From Janthinobacterium sp. GW458P (GTDB taxonomy: Bacteria > Pseudomonadota > Gammaproteobacteria > Burkholderiales > Burkholderiaceae_D), in contig NZ_NEGZ01000019.1 of the NCBI RefSeq assembly GCF_002127585.1, forward strand, positions 9,058 through 73,057: 64,000 bases of DNA, given 5' to 3'. The notes below the pieces were generated by a model. The model saw only the letters and a program-made list of their open reading frames with translations, made no database searches and was not told the DNA's origin. Made by a program: the position numbers and the translations under genes. This document shows, one piece after another, positions 53,019 to 63,039 of this stretch. Positions within the stretch are counted from its first letter, which is position 1. Every line of letters begins with the position of its first letter.

Positions 53019-53426
53019 TCAACCCAGACGTATGGTGGAGCTGCGTTTGTCTTCCAATGGCAGCAGGAAACCAGTCATTTTTTTTAATATTGCATTTTCA
53101 GATTTATCCCATTTTTTTCGGCGATTTGCGCCCATCAGCTCCACCCACTTCTCAAAAGCATCCACAATCTCCGCCTTCGTCCCGCCCCCTCCATCAACCA
53201 ATCCCCCGCTATGCATGCGCCACACCCGCTTGCGCAAATCGCGGGCCACGCGGTGGTCGACGGTGGCGATATTGATCTCGCTGTCGACGGCCATGCTGCG
53301 CTGGTTCAGGTTGGCGCTGCCCAGCGTCATGAACGCGTCGTCGACCAGCATCAATTTGGAATGGATGTAGATTTCACGGTAGCGCCAGCGGTCCTTGTCA
53401 AACGCGCTGACATTGAGCATGGCCAC
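53019..53426 (-). pseudogene. C-terminal fragment of a Tle5-like phospholipase D effector
   Basis: 135 codons holding one HKD motif (YIHSKLMLVDDAFMTLGSAN, followed by LNQRS) and a short tail ending RSSTIRLG. Intact PLD effectors carry two HKD motifs in about 600 or more residues, so the N-terminal part is missing. The fragment begins inside the end of vgrG in a different frame (GTG at 53426). It should not be catalytic alone. The neighbouring Sel1 lipoprotein would be its immunity partner. Confidence 0.78.
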
Positions 53427-55948
53427 CGATATAGCCCGCCATCCGCATGGGCCTGTATCGTATGCTGCAATTGCCCCGCTGCCGGCGCGACGGGCGGCTC
53501 CAGCTCCGGTTGCGGCCGGTTCTTGGGCGCCAAGGTTTCCAGGTTTCCATGGAACAGCGTCGGAGACGCGGTAAAAAACTGGACCTTGTCGCTAATTTCA
53601 AGCATGCAATCGGCGCCATGCAGGCGCACGCCTTTGCGGCCGCGAATATGCACCCAGTCGGCTTGGCTGATCAATTCCAGCACCTTGTGGGCGACGATAT
53701 CGACCGTATCGGTTTGCGCCGCGATCTGCACCGGGCCGGCTGCGGCGATCAGTTTCATGCCAGCCTTGTGGACGAACAGGCGCAGCGCAGCGCCGATGCT
53801 GGCGAACAGGCCGCCGCCGGCCGCCAGCGACAGGTCGCGCCCGGACGTCAGCGCGGTGTGCTCGGCACTGGCGATGTGCGTCGATTGCGCGCTCGTCGTT
53901 TCGATACCGGCCGGACTGGCCAGCACCAGATGCGGCTTCGATAATTCGGGAAATGCGCTTTCGCCACTGCCGGCACCGCCCTTGATCGCGGCATGCTGGG
54001 CATTGAGCACATCGGCGGCGGCACCCTGCTGGGCGGCGCTTTCTTGCGCGCCGTAATGCTGCGCCAGGGCGGCAAGCGCCTTGTGCCGTTCAGCAGCCTC
54101 GGCCAACCGGCGCAAGGTTTCATCCATGCTCTTGATATGCGAGGCGGCGCCAGGGCGCGCTTCGGTGGTCAGCAACATGCCGCGGCCGGCCCGCGCCACG
54201 CCCCAGGCGTCCGACGCCAGTTCCCAGCCCTCGCCACGCGCATCCTTGCGCCCGCTGGCGTCCTCGATGCGGCTGATGCAGCCGAGCGACAATTGGCTGT
54301 GCTGATGATCGCTTTTCAGTTGCGCCTGGATGCCCTGGTGCGTGTCATCAAACACCAGCTGGTTGCCGCGCACGCCGCAGCCGCCGCCAGGCATCAGCTC
54401 GGCGCTGCGCCAGCCGCCCAGCATGCATTGCCCCGGCAAATTCCACGGCGGCACATGGTTGCCGTTGTACACCGCGCCGACGATGACGGGACGGTCGATA
54501 TTGCCGTCGAGAAACTGGATCAGCACTTCCTGGCCGATGCGCGGCAGTGCGATCTGGCCGAACGCCTGGCCCGCCCATGGCGTCATGACCCGGATCCAAG
54601 GCGAACTGCCCGCGTCGAACTTGCCCAGGCGGTCCCAGTGAAACTGCACCTTCACCCGGCCCAGACCGTCGGTATGGATGGTTTCGCCTGCCGGGCCGGT
54701 GACGATCGCCGTCTGCACGCCGGGCAAGGCGCAAGGCGTGCTGTTGAACTGCCGCCCCGGATGCCAGCGGATGCTCTTGCGGATGCAGCGAAAACGGTTT
54801 TCATAATGCGACTTCGCGCCCGTACCTGCCTGGTAATTGTTGCTGGCGACATGATCGACCGACAGAATCAGGTATTCGCGCGCGCCGATGTCCGGGCGCG
54901 CCGCTTCACCTCTGGCCGGCACGGATGGCGTGCCGCTGAAGTGGCCGCCCAGCGTGAAACTGCGCCCGGCCTGGGCGCAGCGGTGATTGCCGCCAGCGTC
55001 GAAGTATTGCGCCTCGCAGTTACGTTCCTCCAGGCGGCGTTGCGCCAGCGCTTCGCCGTCGCCCATGCCGGCATAGCCATAGCCGGTGTTTTGATACAGT
55101 TCATGGGCAAACACGTCGCCCTGCTGGTGCAGCGCATGGCCGCTGGCGCGGCTGGCATACGGATGCTTGTAGTTGAAGCTGGCCAGCGTGAGCGAGCCTG
55201 AAGCGATCTTCCGTATTGCCTGCCAATCGCGTATGCCGTCGCGCTCCAGCGAGCCCGCGCCGCTGCGAAACGCCATCTCGTCGGCTGCACTGGCATGGCC
55301 GTCGCTGGGATCGATGCTGTCGCTCAGCCAGGTATTGTCGCCCAGACACAGCGTATGGCCGTCGGCGCGATGTTCATACCAGTAATGGATACCCTGGTCT
55401 TCCCAGCGCCGGTGCAGATGGTTGTAATCGGTTTCATTATGCTGGTTGGCGCAGCTTAATATCGCTTTTTCCTCATGCAGCCGGTTTTGCCAGTCGCGCT
55501 GCCAATAATGCTCGAAGGTCGTTTCGCTGATGTCGACGACCGTGCGTTCGTGGAACGAGACGTTGTCCATGCGCAGCCTGGACAACGCCAGCCAGGGTTG
55601 CAGCACCATCCGGTAGAAGGCGAAGCCGCCATCGCTGCGCAACAGGCGAAATTCGCCGACATAACCATTGAAATAGCGCAAGCTGCCGTCGTCGCGCACC
55701 AGCGAAATCGTGACCATGCGCCCCATCATCGCAGTCAGGGGAATGTGGAGATTGTCGGACAGCAGTTCGGCCTCGAAGCGGAAGTCGCGTGACATTTCCT
55801 CGCGTGCCCGCAAGCTGTTGACCAGCAGCGCGGTATCGGGCGGACCGTCCTCGCGCGGAAAATCCATGCGCAGCAAGCGGCTCTCCTGGACGCCCCGGCC
55901 CGCTCCGAAAAGCCGCGCCAGATCGTCTGCCAGCTCGCCATCATCCAT
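53351..55948 (-). CDS. vgrG: Type VI secretion spike protein VgrG with DUF2345 domain, 3' end rearranged
   Basis: About 865 residues. Gp27-like domain with FRFEAELLSDNLHIPLTAMM, gp5-like OB fold with DGLGRVKVQFHWDRLGKFDA and SSPWIRVMTPWAGQAFGQIA, then DUF2345 (QLVFDDTHQGIQAQLKSDHQ onward, to about 800). VgrG trimers form the T6SS tip and deliver effectors. GGAGG precedes the ATG. After about residue 840 the frame enters PLD sequence in the wrong frame and ends, so the natural end was lost by a deletion. No other T6SS gene is in the window, so this is an orphan vgrG islet. Confidence 0.88.
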   Translation of the reverse strand: MDDGELADDLARLFGAGRGVQESRLLRMDFPREDGPPDTALLVNSLRAREEMSRDFRFEAELLSDNLHIPLTAMMGRMVTISLVRDDGSLRYFNGYVGEFRLLRSDGGFAFYRMVLQPWLALSRLRMDNVSFHERTVVDISETTFEHYWQRDWQNRLHEEKAILSCANQHNETDYNHLHRRWEDQGIHYWYEHRADGHTLCLGDNTWLSDSIDPSDGHASAADEMAFRSGAGSLERDGIRDWQAIRKIASGSLTLASFNYKHPYASRASGHALHQQGDVFAHELYQNTGYGYAGMGDGEALAQRRLEERNCEAQYFDAGGNHRCAQAGRSFTLGGHFSGTPSVPARGEAARPDIGAREYLILSVDHVASNNYQAGTGAKSHYENRFRCIRKSIRWHPGRQFNSTPCALPGVQTAIVTGPAGETIHTDGLGRVKVQFHWDRLGKFDAGSSPWIRVMTPWAGQAFGQIALPRIGQEVLIQFLDGNIDRPVIVGAVYNGNHVPPWNLPGQCMLGGWRSAELMPGGGCGVRGNQLVFDDTHQGIQAQLKSDHQHSQLSLGCISRIEDASGRKDARGEGWELASDAWGVARAGRGMLLTTEARPGAASHIKSMDETLRRLAEAAERHKALAALAQHYGAQESAAQQGAAADVLNAQHAAIKGGAGSGESAFPELSKPHLVLASPAGIETTSAQSTHIASAEHTALTSGRDLSLAAGGGLFASIGAALRLFVHKAGMKLIAAAGPVQIAAQTDTVDIVAHKVLELISQADWVHIRGRKGVRLHGADCMLEISDKVQFFTASPTLFHGNLETLAPKNRPQPELEPPVAPAAGQLQHTIQAHADGGLYRWPCSMSARLTRTAGATVKSTSIPN

Positions 55949-56036
55949 GTTGCCTCCATCGCATAGTTTCCCTGATCCATGCTAACCATGGTGGGCGCTG
56001 GCATATTGATGGAACTCAAAATAGTTGGCCATACGC

Positions 56037-56073
56037 AAAAAAGCCGCATCGGCCCTGGGGCGGATGCGGCTTT
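56037..56073 (-). terminator. Terminator of the S46 peptidase gene
   Basis: On the minus strand AAAGCCGCATC, a 12-base loop, GATGCGGCTTT, then a T run. It lies directly after the S46 stop codon. Confidence 0.85.
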
Positions 56074-56093
56074 GCGCTAGCGCAAGCTGAAGA

Positions 56094-58250
56094 TTACTTC
56101 TTGGCAGCTTTCACAGACTTAGGATACTTGATCGTCATTTCCTGCAGCAAATTATCCGCGTGGTCCACTTCCTTCATCACCCACAGCATGTAGCGGATGT
56201 CGAGGTGGATGGCGCGCGTGATGGCCGTGTCGAAGTACCAGTCCTTGGTGATCGATTCATACGTGGAATCGAAGTTCAGGCCGATCAGCTCGCCGCGCTT
56301 GTTCATCACGGCCGAGCCGGAATTGCCGCCCGTGGTGTCGGCGCTGGTGAGGAAGTTGACAGGAACCGTGCCCAGGGCCGGATCGCGGAACTGGCCGTAG
56401 CGTTTTTGCTTGACGGCGTCGATCAAGCCTTGCGGCGCTTCGAACGGGGCCTTGCCCGTGACTTTCTCGACGATGCCTTCCACGGTCGTGAACGGTCCCT
56501 TGGTCAGCCCATCGCGCGGCGAGTACGGAGATACCGTGCCGTAGGTGACGCGCAGGGTCGAGTTGGCGTCAGGGTAGACGGGTTTGCCTTGCGTTTTCTT
56601 CCAGGCGATCACGGCCTGCATGTATTGCGGAATCACGCGCTCGAGGTTGCCGTCGATTTCCTTGCGGCGTTCTTCCAGCGCCAGTTCCACCGGCTGCAGC
56701 TTGACGGCCAGCTGCATGAAGGCATCGTCGGAGCGGGTCACGGCGGCCTGGTCCTTGTCCAGCCAGGCCAGGCGCTTGGCCGTGTCAGCCAGCTGCGTCT
56801 GCTGGTACAGGGCCGCCACGGCGCCTGGCGCCGGCAGCAGCGCGTCCAGGCCTTGCGGATGGCTCTTCGCCGCCAGCTGGGCGTAGCGCTTCAGGCCGGC
56901 CTCAAAACGCGCCTGGTCGACCTTGTTGACGTAGGACTGCTCCAGGCGCGCCAGGCGTGCCTTGATGAAGGCCAGGTCGCGCTGCTGGAAGCCCGATTCG
57001 CGCTCGGCGTCCGGCTTCTGGCGCTCTTGCGACAGGCGGTAGACGGTGCGCGCGCTTTTCAGCAGGTCGCTGTTGGTGGCGACCGTCCAGGCGAACTCTT
57101 CTTCGCTCAGGGCCATGTCGCTGGCGATCGCCGCGTCCAGTTCCGCCAGCAGGGTAGCCGACACGTTCGGCTGCTTGGCGTACCAGGCGCGGAATTCGGC
57201 GTCCTGCACGTCCTTGATGGCGGCGATGTCCTTGCGGGCGAAACCGTCGAGCAAGCCCTGGGTTTTCTTCAGCACGTTGTTGATGCTTTTCACCACGCTG
57301 GCATAGCGCACGGCGGCGGCGGCATCCCCCTGCGTCGCGTCGGCCATCACGGCCAGGTCGGCCTGCAATTCCGATACTTTCAGGGGGAAGGCCGTATCGC
57401 GCGCGAAGCGGATTTCCGCCGGCAGCTTGTAGCGGCTGGTGCGGCCGGGGTAGCCCGCCAGCAAGATGCCGTCGCCGGCCTTCAAGCCTTCGGCCGAGAC
57501 CACCAGGAAGTCCTTCGACTTGTACGGCACGTTGTCGGGCGACGGGTCGGCCGGACGGCCATCCTTGCCCACGTAGGCGCGCAGGAACGAGTAATCGCCC
57601 GTGTGGCGCGGCCATTCGTAGTTGTCGGTGTCGCCGCCGAAATTGCCGATCTTGTCCGACGGCGCGTACACGAGGCGCACGTCGCGTATCATCATCTGGC
57701 GGATGCGGTAGTACTCGAGGCCGCGGTGGAAGGCGGGCACGGAGCAGCGGTACATCTTGTCCGTCTCGCATTCGGCGATCAGGTCCTTGATGCGCTTTTC
57801 CACGGCTTCGTGGCGCGCGCGGCCGCTCATGTCGGCCGTCAAGCCTTTCAGCACCCGCTCGCTGACGTTCTCCACCTTGTCCGTCACATACACGAGGCTG
57901 TTCGGACCGCCCGGAAGCTCGCTAGCGCGTGTCTTGGCCAGAAAGCCGTTGGTGATGTAATTGTGTTCCGGCGTGGAATTGCGCTGGATGGCGCCATACG
58001 CGCAATGGTGGTTCGTCACCACCAGGCCCGCGTCGGAGACGAAGGCGGCCGAGCAGCCGCCCAGCGACACGATGGCGCTCATCGGGTGCTTGCTCAGGTC
58101 GGCCAGTTTTTCCGCGGGGATTTCGATGCCGACCCGTTTGAGCTCGGCTTTCAGCTGTGGCAGCTGGTGTGGTTGCCACTGCCCTTCGTCGGCGTGTGCG
58201 CCGGCGAACGCGCCCATCAAGGCGACTGGTAGTACGATTGTCTTGAACAA
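56094..58250 (-). CDS. S46-family dipeptidyl peptidase (DPP7/DPP11 type), exported
   Basis: A 718-residue protein with a signal peptide (KTIVLPVALMGAFAGAHAD). The chymotrypsin-like catalytic triad of S46 is visible: His in VVTNHHCAYGAIQ (81/82), Asp in GGDTDNYEWPRHTGDY, and Ser in TTGGNSGSAVMNKRG. The enzyme removes dipeptides from peptide N-termini in the periplasm. GGAGGGG lies six bases before a TTG at 58250, which is why I place the start there; an ATG at 58265 is in frame and the frame runs to 58733. A terminator follows. Confidence 0.92.
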   Translation of the reverse strand: MFKTIVLPVALMGAFAGAHADEGQWQPHQLPQLKAELKRVGIEIPAEKLADLSKHPMSAIVSLGGCSAAFVSDAGLVVTNHHCAYGAIQRNSTPEHNYITNGFLAKTRASELPGGPNSLVYVTDKVENVSERVLKGLTADMSGRARHEAVEKRIKDLIAECETDKMYRCSVPAFHRGLEYYRIRQMMIRDVRLVYAPSDKIGNFGGDTDNYEWPRHTGDYSFLRAYVGKDGRPADPSPDNVPYKSKDFLVVSAEGLKAGDGILLAGYPGRTSRYKLPAEIRFARDTAFPLKVSELQADLAVMADATQGDAAAAVRYASVVKSINNVLKKTQGLLDGFARKDIAAIKDVQDAEFRAWYAKQPNVSATLLAELDAAIASDMALSEEEFAWTVATNSDLLKSARTVYRLSQERQKPDAERESGFQQRDLAFIKARLARLEQSYVNKVDQARFEAGLKRYAQLAAKSHPQGLDALLPAPGAVAALYQQTQLADTAKRLAWLDKDQAAVTRSDDAFMQLAVKLQPVELALEERRKEIDGNLERVIPQYMQAVIAWKKTQGKPVYPDANSTLRVTYGTVSPYSPRDGLTKGPFTTVEGIVEKVTGKAPFEAPQGLIDAVKQKRYGQFRDPALGTVPVNFLTSADTTGGNSGSAVMNKRGELIGLNFDSTYESITKDWYFDTAITRAIHLDIRYMLWVMKEVDHADNLLQEMTIKYPKSVKAAKK

Positions 58251-58315
58251 GATTTGCCCCTCCATAAAAAGCAGGCGAAAGTATAGCCTGTCCAGACCGC
58301 CAGAGTCGGCAAAAA

Positions 58316-60460
58316 TTATCCCACTGCAATTTCTGTATCGGGCGCCCGGCCGCTGCGCCCCTGCAGGGGAATCTGCAGGGCGAGCCGGCAGCCCGCGCCC
58401 GACGGCGGCACGCCCACCTCGAACTGCCCGCCCAGCGCCGTCACGCGCTCGGCGATGCCGATCAGGCCGAAACATTGTTTCTTGCGCTGCTGCAGCGGCG
58501 TGATGCCGACGCCGTTGTCGCTGATGGCCAGGTACACGGCGCAGGCATCCGAACTGAGCTCGATCTCGACCTGGCTGGCCTGGGCATGGCGCATGACGTT
58601 GCTCAACGCTTCCTGCACGATGCGGAACAGCACGATCTCGACCTGGCTGGCGATGGCGGCGAACAGCGCCTCGTCGCGTATCAGCAGGCGGCAGGCGACG
58701 CCGCTGCGCTTGCGGAAATCGCCCACCTGCCACTCGATTGCCGCCTGCAAGCCCAGGTCCAGCGCCATCGGGCGCAATTCGTTCATGATGCCGCGCACGC
58801 TCTTGATGGTGGTGTCAACATTGCTGAGTACGGCGCCGACCCGGCGGTGCAGGCGCGGATGGGAACTCTCGGTGCGCGCGCTGAGCATGGAAATGTCGAT
58901 GCGCAGCGCCAGCAGGTTTTGCCCCAGTTCGTCGTGGATATCGCGCGAAATGCGCTTGCGCTCGTCTTCCTTGGCCGTTTCCAGGTGCAGCGCCAGCTGG
59001 CGCAGCTGGGCGTGCGACTGGCGCAGCGCGCCGTCCATCAGCATGCGCTCCGTGATGTCCGTCTGCGCCACCACCACGCGCAGCGGTCCTTCGCCGAGGA
59101 AACGGCTGACCCTGGCCTGCGACCAGCGCGGGCCGGCGCGCGTGGCAAATTCGTACTCCAGCGCGAACGCGTCGGCATTGCCGGCGATGACGGCGCGGAT
59201 GCCGGCGGCCAGCTCGCGCCCGGCGCTGCGCTGCCAGCGCGGGTCCGTCTCGCAGAATTCCAGGTACTGCAGCGGCCGCGGGATTTGCCCGACGAAGGCC
59301 AGGCATGCCTGGTTGGCATGCACGAGGCGGCCCGCCTGGTCCAGCACCAGCACCCGGTCCGTCAGCGAGTCGATGGTGGCGTGGAAAAAGCGTTCGGCGT
59401 CGCGCAGGGCTTCCTGCGCCCGCTCGCGCTGCTGCACTTCCAGCTGCAGGTGCTGATTGGCGCGCACCAGCTCGGCCGTGCGGTCGATGACCCGCTGGTC
59501 CAGCTCGCGGTGCAATTCGCGCAAGGCCGCCTCGGCCAGCTTGCGCTCCGTGATATCGGAAAACACGCCGACAAAATGGCTGATGGCGCCGTCCGGCGCG
59601 CGCATGGGCGTGATCGACAGCGATTCGACGAAGCGCTCGCCATTCTTGCGCCGGTTCACCAGCTCGCCGTACCAGCTGCCGGCCTGGTGCAGGCTGCGCC
59701 ACATGGCTTCATAAAACTGCGGCAGATGCGTGCCGCCGCCGAGGAAGGACGGGTCGCGGCCGATGGCCTCTTCCGCCTGGTAGCCGGTGATGGCCGTGAA
59801 GGCGGGATTGACGGAAATGATGCGGTTGCCGCCGTCCGTCACCAGCACGCCTTCGCGGATGGTGTCGAGGATGACGAAGGCGCGCCGCAAGGCCGATTCG
59901 CGCACGTGCTCGTCGCCCAGGTCCGTCACCAGCATGCGCGCCGTGGCACTGTCCGCATCGTAGTTGGCCTCGATGCGCACCATGCCGCCCGCGCGTCCCG
60001 CCTCGCCCTCGAACAGCTGCGCCTCGAGCACCTGGCGCGCGCCGCTGGCAAAAACAGCGTCGAGGAAGCGGCGGAAGCCGCCCTGCGCCTGCGCCGCGAT
60101 GAACTGCTCGAAGCGGCGTCCCAGCAGCCGGTCCTTGTCGCGCCGCAGCAGGCCGCAGGCGGCCTCGTTGGCGCGCGTGATGACGCCTTCGCGCGCCAGC
60201 GAAAAGTAGCTGACGGGCGCCTGTTCGTACAGCTGCGCATAACGGTCGCGGCTGCTTTCAAATTCATTCTTCAACTGCTCCAGCTCGGCCAGCGCGGCGT
60301 TCTGCATTTCCAGCTCGATCTGGCTCACCTGCAGCTCATGCATCTGCCGCATCAGCTCTTCATTCGACAGGGGCGGCGCGGGCTGGCGCTGCTCCGCTGC
60401 CAGTTGCTCGGCCTGCTCCCTCAGCCTGGCCGGCGCGCCGCCGTCGAATGGCTCGCTCAT
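58316..60460 (-). CDS. Soluble PAS-domain sensor histidine kinase (HisKA_3 type)
   Basis: A 714-residue protein without membrane segments. An N-terminal coiled coil (20-70) is followed by three PAS domains (about 70-190, 195-320, 355-470; for example VNPAFTAITGYQAEEAIGRD). The dimerisation domain has the phosphoacceptor in ISRDIHDELGQNLLALRIDI, and the ATPase domain has ALSNVMRHAQAS and ISDNGVGI. HisKA_3 kinases usually pair with NarL-type regulators; none is adjacent. It overlaps the CheB-CheR gene by 4 bases (ATGA), so the two are co-translated. Confidence 0.9.
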   Translation of the reverse strand: MSEPFDGGAPARLREQAEQLAAEQRQPAPPLSNEELMRQMHELQVSQIELEMQNAALAELEQLKNEFESSRDRYAQLYEQAPVSYFSLAREGVITRANEAACGLLRRDKDRLLGRRFEQFIAAQAQGGFRRFLDAVFASGARQVLEAQLFEGEAGRAGGMVRIEANYDADSATARMLVTDLGDEHVRESALRRAFVILDTIREGVLVTDGGNRIISVNPAFTAITGYQAEEAIGRDPSFLGGGTHLPQFYEAMWRSLHQAGSWYGELVNRRKNGERFVESLSITPMRAPDGAISHFVGVFSDITERKLAEAALRELHRELDQRVIDRTAELVRANQHLQLEVQQRERAQEALRDAERFFHATIDSLTDRVLVLDQAGRLVHANQACLAFVGQIPRPLQYLEFCETDPRWQRSAGRELAAGIRAVIAGNADAFALEYEFATRAGPRWSQARVSRFLGEGPLRVVVAQTDITERMLMDGALRQSHAQLRQLALHLETAKEDERKRISRDIHDELGQNLLALRIDISMLSARTESSHPRLHRRVGAVLSNVDTTIKSVRGIMNELRPMALDLGLQAAIEWQVGDFRKRSGVACRLLIRDEALFAAIASQVEIVLFRIVQEALSNVMRHAQASQVEIELSSDACAVYLAISDNGVGITPLQQRKKQCFGLIGIAERVTALGGQFEVGVPPSGAGCRLALQIPLQGRSGRAPDTEIAVG

Positions 60461-63039
60461 GGCGCGCTCTCTCCGGCGGCTCCTTCGGACTGCATCTGCC
60501 GCAGCTGGGCTTCCAGCAGCTTCGATTCCGTGATGTTGATGAAGGTCACCACCACGCCGTCGATCACGTTTTCAATCGTACGGTAGGGCATGATGCGCAC
60601 GTTGTACCAGCGCCCCGTCTTGGTCGGCACTTGCCGCTCGCAAAACACGAGGCTGCGGATGACTTCCAGCGCATCGTCTTCCAGCCCCGGATAATCGAGG
60701 TCGTTGACGATGTCGCTGAGCGGGCGGCGCAAGTCCGTCTGGATCAGCTTGTAGATCTGCGTGGCCGGCGCCGTGAAGCGGCGGATGCGCAAGTCGCTGT
60801 CGAGGAAGATGGTGGCGATATCCGTACTATTGAGCAGATTCTTCATGTCGCTATTGACCAGCGACAAATCATCGACCTTCGATTGCAGCTCGGCATTGAC
60901 CGTGTACAACTCTTCATTGAGCGACTGCATCTCTTCCTTCGAGGTGGTCAGTTCCTCGTTTGTCGATTGCAGCTCTTCATTGGTCGACTGCAGCTCCTCG
61001 TTGGCCGATTTGAGCTCTTCGCGCGAGGTCTGCATCTCGTCGCGCACGGCCTGGATCTCATTGCGCGCCTGCGCCAGCTGCTGTTCCAGCTCCAGCACCT
61101 TGGGGTTCGGCGAACGGCCGCGGCGCGCCTCGGCCACCAGGGGCACGCTGGAAAACGTGACGAAGACCATGCCGCGCAGCGATTCCGGCTGGCTCAGGGC
61201 TTCGGCGCTCAAGTCCACGCCCAGCGATTGCCCCAGATGGTCCTTGACCACCAGGCCCTTCAGGCGCACCACGCTTTCGCTTTGCAGCGCCTGCTTGATG
61301 AGGCCCGCCAGCTCGTAGCGCAAGCCTTCGCGGGCCATGGCGTGGATATTCCAGTTGGCCTTGCCGGCCGCCGGCTCCAGGAAGGCGCCCGTGCGGCCGT
61401 TGATATACAGGATGTCCCCATCCTGGTTCAGCAGCGCGGCGGCTGGTGAATATTTCTGGAGCAATAATTGCTCGACATGGGCTTGAATCTTTCCGGTCAT
61501 GCTGACTTCTCTCGTGTCGCTAGGTGTGGGGGGGGATGCCAACGAAACCTTGGTGGGAAAATACGTGGGCAGGCGCTGGCGCGCCAGATTGTCGAGGCGG
61601 CGGTACAGCCGGGTCGACGTCGTCAGTGGCGAGAACAGCTCGGAAAAATGGCCGGGCGTATCGGCGCTGCCCAGCAGCAAAATCCCATCGCGGTTCAAGG
61701 CGTAATGAAACAGGGGAATCAGGCGCTGCTGCAGCTTGGCATTGAGATAGATCAACAGGTTGCGGCAGCACAAGATGTCGAGCTTGGTGAACGGCGGGTC
61801 CGAAATGATGTTTTGCTGGGCGAAGATGATCGTGTTGCGGATCTCTTTCTTCACGTGGTAGCCGTTCTTGTCATTGACAAAGAAGCGCTCCAGCCGTTCG
61901 GCGGACACGTCACTGATAATGCTGTGCGGAAAGCGCCCCTGGCGCGCGCGGTCGATGGCGTCGGCCGACAGGTCGGTGGCGAAGATCTGCAGGCTGTATT
62001 TCGACGGCGGGTTGATGCTGGACACCACTTCATGGAACACCATGGCCAGCGAATACGCTTCCTCGCCCGTGGAGCAGGCCGGTATCCACGCCTTGAAGGC
62101 GCGCCCGTCCGGGTGGGCCGCCAGCATTTGCGGCAAGACCACCATCTTCAGGTATTCCCATACCTTCTGGTCGCGGAAGAAGCTCGTCACGCCGATCAGC
62201 AACTCCTTGAACAGCAAGTCGATTTCCGCCGGATTGTCGCGCAGGTAGGGAACGTACTCTTCCATTGACGTCATTTGATACAAGCTCATGCGCCGCTCGA
62301 TGCGGCGCAGCACCGTGTTGATCTTGTAATCGGTAAAACTGTTGCCCGTGTGCTCGGACAACAAGGCGACGATTTCCTGCAGGGAATTGCGGCCGCTCGC
62401 TTCGTGGCCCGGCAAGCTGAGAAAACTGCTGCGGAACAGATAGCTGATGATCTTGTCCGGCATCTTATCGGGAAAATCGACGAGATCCACCACTTCGGCG
62501 GAAATCGCGCTTTGCGGCATCATGTCGAACTTGGCCGTATCGGGATGCTGGGCCAGGGTCAGCCCGCCCGCCTGCTTGATCGCCTGCAAGCCGCGCGTGC
62601 CGTCGCTGCCCATGCCGGAAAAGATCACGCCCACGGCCAGCTCGCCCAGCTCGCTGGCCAGGCTCTCGAAAAAAATATTGATGGGCAAGCGGTGGCCGCG
62701 CAGCTGCACCGGCTCGCTGAGCACGAAACGGCCCTTCGACAGGCCCAGGTCCGCATTCGACGGTATCACATAGATATGATTGGGCCGCAATTCGGCCTGG
62801 TGCGTGATTTCCGTGACGGGGATGCTGGTGGCGCGCTGCAGCAATTCCGGCAGCATGGCCTTTTGCGTGGGATCAAGGTGCTGGATCACCACAAAGGCGA
62901 TGCCGCTCTCCTGCGGCACGTTGGCGAGGAAAGCGACGATGGGGTCGAGTCCGCCGGCGGAAGCGCCGATGGCCACCACGGGGAAGGCGATGGTGGCCAC
63001 GTCGGGCACGGACATATTGCTGTGTTTGCTGCGTGTCAT
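60457..63039 (-). CDS. CheB-CheR-coiled coil-PAS fusion protein
   Basis: About 860 residues. CheB methylesterase domain (VVAIGASAGGLDPIVAFL, VVIQHLDPTQKAMLPELL, IFSGMGSDGTRG) without a receiver domain; CheR methyltransferase (LIGVTSFFRDQKVWEYLKM, AWIPACSTGEEAYSLAMVF, LDILCCRNLLIYL); a long coiled coil (about 640-740) rich in NEELQSTNEEL; and a C-terminal PAS (about 755-860). The frame is open to 63105, where a GTG lies after a TAGAAT-like -10; the ATG at 63039 is my choice, with 63015 as an alternative. It probably links methylation chemistry to the kinase downstream. Confidence 0.9.
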   Translation of the reverse strand: MTRSKHSNMSVPDVATIAFPVVAIGASAGGLDPIVAFLANVPQESGIAFVVIQHLDPTQKAMLPELLQRATSIPVTEITHQAELRPNHIYVIPSNADLGLSKGRFVLSEPVQLRGHRLPINIFFESLASELGELAVGVIFSGMGSDGTRGLQAIKQAGGLTLAQHPDTAKFDMMPQSAISAEVVDLVDFPDKMPDKIISYLFRSSFLSLPGHEASGRNSLQEIVALLSEHTGNSFTDYKINTVLRRIERRMSLYQMTSMEEYVPYLRDNPAEIDLLFKELLIGVTSFFRDQKVWEYLKMVVLPQMLAAHPDGRAFKAWIPACSTGEEAYSLAMVFHEVVSSINPPSKYSLQIFATDLSADAIDRARQGRFPHSIISDVSAERLERFFVNDKNGYHVKKEIRNTIIFAQQNIISDPPFTKLDILCCRNLLIYLNAKLQQRLIPLFHYALNRDGILLLGSADTPGHFSELFSPLTTSTRLYRRLDNLARQRLPTYFPTKVSLASPPTPSDTREVSMTGKIQAHVEQLLLQKYSPAAALLNQDGDILYINGRTGAFLEPAAGKANWNIHAMAREGLRYELAGLIKQALQSESVVRLKGLVVKDHLGQSLGVDLSAEALSQPESLRGMVFVTFSSVPLVAEARRGRSPNPKVLELEQQLAQARNEIQAVRDEMQTSREELKSANEELQSTNEELQSTNEELTTSKEEMQSLNEELYTVNAELQSKVDDLSLVNSDMKNLLNSTDIATIFLDSDLRIRRFTAPATQIYKLIQTDLRRPLSDIVNDLDYPGLEDDALEVIRSLVFCERQVPTKTGRWYNVRIMPYRTIENVIDGVVVTFINITESKLLEAQLRQMQSEGAAGESAP

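Noticed and set aside
56160-58232. 690-codon open frame on the plus strand
   Set aside because: Antisense shadow of the S46 peptidase gene: the minus strand has the catalytic motifs and a signal peptide, while the plus frame is rich in His, Gln, Arg and Val without any recognisable domain.
58475-60586. 703-codon open frame on the plus strand
   Set aside because: Antisense to the PAS histidine kinase, whose motifs are unambiguous on the minus strand.
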